Source of the DNA: Pyxidicoccus caerfyrddinensis
GTDB lineage: Bacteria > Myxococcota > Myxococcia > Myxococcales > Myxococcaceae
Direction of reading: 5' to 3'
NCBI RefSeq assembly: GCF_010894405.1
Contig: NZ_JAAIYA010000004.1
Location: forward strand, 434,001-498,000
DNA: 64,000 nucleotides
The notes below the pieces were generated by a model that saw only the letters and a program-made list of their open reading frames with translations, had not been told where the DNA came from and searched no databases. Below, one piece after another: positions 60,692 through 64,000 of the stretch. Each line of letters begins with the position of its first letter. Position 1 is the stretch's first letter. The position numbers were made by a program, and so were the translations under genes.

Positions 60692-61081
60692 CTACTTGAT
60701 CAGCCGGATGTTGACCGGGTACTTGTAGAGCAGACCCTCGTTCGCCTTCAGGCCGGCGATGATGGAGAAGATCAGCGCCGCGACGAAGACGACGGGCAGC
60801 AGGATGGCGCCAATGCCGATGCAGATGGTGATGGCGCTGACGAACCCGGCGATGAGGACGGTGATCTGGAAGTTCAGCGACTCCACCGAGTGCGCGCGGA
60901 CGAAGGAGGACTCCTTCCCCTTGGTCAGCATGAGCACCAGCGGCACCGCGAAGCCCAGGCCCACGAAGTTGCCCAGGATGGTGCCCATGTGGGCCAGCAG
61001 TGCCATCGTCTTCTCGTCCTGGGTCGGCATCGGCGAACCGCTGATGTACGAACCCATCTGCTCGCGCGGCGGAGTCTCCAT
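60692..61081 (-). CDS. DUF4870 membrane protein
   Basis: This 129-residue protein has an N-terminal cytoplasmic part (METPPREQMGSYI), then three membrane helices: MALLAHMGTILGNFVGLGFA, FQITVLIAGFVSAITICIGI and LPVVFVAALIFSIIAGLKAN. KGKESSFVRAHSVESLNFQ between helices is the conserved DUF4870 segment. The function of the family is unknown. GGAGGGG precedes ATG 61081 and is next to the palindrome at 61094. Confidence 0.85.
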   Translation of the reverse strand: METPPREQMGSYISGSPMPTQDEKTMALLAHMGTILGNFVGLGFAVPLVLMLTKGKESSFVRAHSVESLNFQITVLIAGFVSAITICIGIGAILLPVVFVAALIFSIIAGLKANEGLLYKYPVNIRLIK

Positions 61082-61093
61082 GAACTTTCCCCT

Positions 61094-61105
61094 CCAGATA
61101 TCTGG
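61094..61105. promoter_or_regulatory. Perfect 12-base palindrome next to the ribosome site of the DUF4870 gene
   Basis: CCAGATATCTGG is an exact palindrome 12 bases before ATG 61081 on the minus strand. It touches the GGAGGGG ribosome site. It could be a protein-binding site or a small hairpin that hides the site; one copy only was seen. Confidence 0.4.
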
Positions 61106-61221
61106 GGCGCGAATAGCGCGCCCTTGCGCACCTACCATGACATGCACCTGATCCGATTGTCACGCCTCGGACAGGTCATCTGACGGGTCGTCCCCAGCAC
61201 CTTTCGGCCCGGGCCTGGGTC

Positions 61222-63237
<2,016 letters not shown>

Positions 63238-63470
63238 GCGACTGGGTGAGCACTTAGCGCACAGCACGGCGCCCTTCAACCGCCCTCCAGGCTGTGTCCG
63301 GAGGCCGGCACCGGACATCGAGGCGCAAAGGCTGCGGGTGAGCAGGGGCCCGCGCAAACGTTGCGCGCGCTGGGAGCCGGAAACACCGTTTCCCTGGAGC
63401 ACTGCTCGCTGGCCCCGGACATGCAATGGGAGCCGCCCGTCAGAGGAACCACGAACCCGGAGAGCCGCAC

Positions 63471-63902
63471 ATGCAGATCGTCGGAGAGCTGATGACCCGT
63501 GACGTGGTCACCCTCAAGGAGACGCAGAACCTGGCCAAGGCGGAGGAGTTGCTGCGCCTCCACCGCATCCGGCACCTGCCCGTGGTGCGGCAGGGCAAGC
63601 TGGTGGGGCTCGTCACCCATCGCGACCTGCTGCGCGCGGCCGCCGTGCACACCAGCGACCCGGCGTCGCAGCCGCTGTGGGCCGCGGACATCATGACGCG
63701 CGATGTGGAGACGGTGCGCGCGGACACGCCGCTGAAGGACGCCGTGGCGATGATGCTCCGGCACAAGTACGGCTGCCTCCCGGTGGTGGATGCCAGCGAC
63801 GGCCTGCTGGGCATCCTCACGGAGGCGGACCTCGTGCGGTACGCGCAGTACCTCATCGACGAGCGGGACCGGCGCGAGATGGCCGCCGAGTTCGGCGCCT
63901 GA
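63471..63902 (+). CDS. Twin CBS-domain protein
   Basis: This 143-residue protein consists only of a pair of CBS domains: VGELMTRDVVTLKETQNLAK to VGLVTHRDLLRAA, and ADIMTRDVETVRADTPLKDA to GILTEADLVRYAQ. Pairs of CBS domains bind adenosyl ligands and often control enzymes or channels. ATG 63471 has GGAGAG nine bases upstream, preferred over the longer frame at 63426. No partner gene is visible before the window ends. Confidence 0.9.
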   Translation: MQIVGELMTRDVVTLKETQNLAKAEELLRLHRIRHLPVVRQGKLVGLVTHRDLLRAAAVHTSDPASQPLWAADIMTRDVETVRADTPLKDAVAMMLRHKYGCLPVVDASDGLLGILTEADLVRYAQYLIDERDRREMAAEFGA

Positions 63903-63909
63903 AGTCCCC

Positions 63910-63933
63910 GCCCGCCCCGACTCGAAGGCGGGC
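63910..63933 (+). terminator. Possible terminator hairpin after the CBS gene
   Basis: GCCCGCC (63910-63916) pairs with GGCGGGC (63927-63933) around a 10-base loop, eight bases past the CBS stop. There is no T-run, so it is a GC hairpin only. Confidence 0.35.
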
Positions 63934-64000
63934 ATCCCCGTTGCACTCCGGTCGGAGCCCGGTGGCGAGGACTGCCCCCGGCCCCTGGCCGCTCCGGTAT

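Overview
This window is chromosomal DNA of very high GC from a myxobacterium, most likely of the family Myxococcaceae (Myxococcus, Corallococcus or Pyxidicoccus; the genus cannot be settled from this stretch). The reasons are the strong GC bias at third codon positions, the many lipoproteins and secreted proteins of unknown role, stand-alone receiver and histidine kinase pairs, lysine/alanine-rich histone-H1-like proteins, and dense GTG and TTG start usage.

Positions 1-21900 are mostly accessory. They hold lipoproteins (a serine hydrolase; a repeat protein with six to seven PPC-like domains; a beta-propeller fused to a C39-like peptidase), a secreted carbohydrate-binding protein, an epoxide-hydrolase-like enzyme next to an HExxH metallopeptidase, an O-methyltransferase, a cobalamin-type radical SAM enzyme divergent from a class I methyltransferase, a CPBP protease, a response regulator/kinase pair and an SDR. 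This part also contains two genes of atypical look (6697-7689 and 10924-11973), a decayed region (11974-12692) and three copies of a hairpin-forming dispersed repeat (8698, 12632, 20162).

Positions 22000-31000 hold a membrane metallophosphoesterase, a Tat-exported PhoD phosphatase, a TPR lipoprotein, a two-gene formaldehyde detoxification operon (class III alcohol dehydrogenase and S-formylglutathione hydrolase), an aquaporin fused to a degenerate arsenate-reductase-like domain, and a DUF4010/MgtC-type membrane protein. Positions 31000-36300 hold an oversized RNase R and a histone-like/I42 protein behind a promoter with an overlapping palindrome. Positions 36300-39250 hold moeA, ribA (GTP cyclohydrolase II) and an MBL-fold hydrolase.

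Positions 39200-47000 form a lipoate and 2-oxoacid dehydrogenase neighbourhood on the minus strand: lpd (E3), lipA, the lipoyl E2, a possible E1-alpha remnant, a TPR/ClpX-zinc-finger/P-loop protein, and lipB fused to a Nudix hydrolase. E2 and E3 need lipoyl groups that LipA and LipB supply.

Positions 49390-56790 are a complete histidine operon on the minus strand, hisG-D-C-H-A-B-F-N-IE, with every junction overlapping by 1 or 4 bases. Upstream of hisG is a leader peptide of 29 codons with eight His codons, followed by an 11-bp hairpin with a T-run and a matching antiterminator segment. This is a transcription attenuator and is the most striking regulatory element in the window. Positions 56890-63900 hold thiO, a receiver-HD-GYP regulator, moaA, a DUF4870 membrane protein, thiC behind a TPP riboswitch, and a twin-CBS protein. 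moeA and moaA supply molybdenum cofactor; thiO and thiC supply thiamine.
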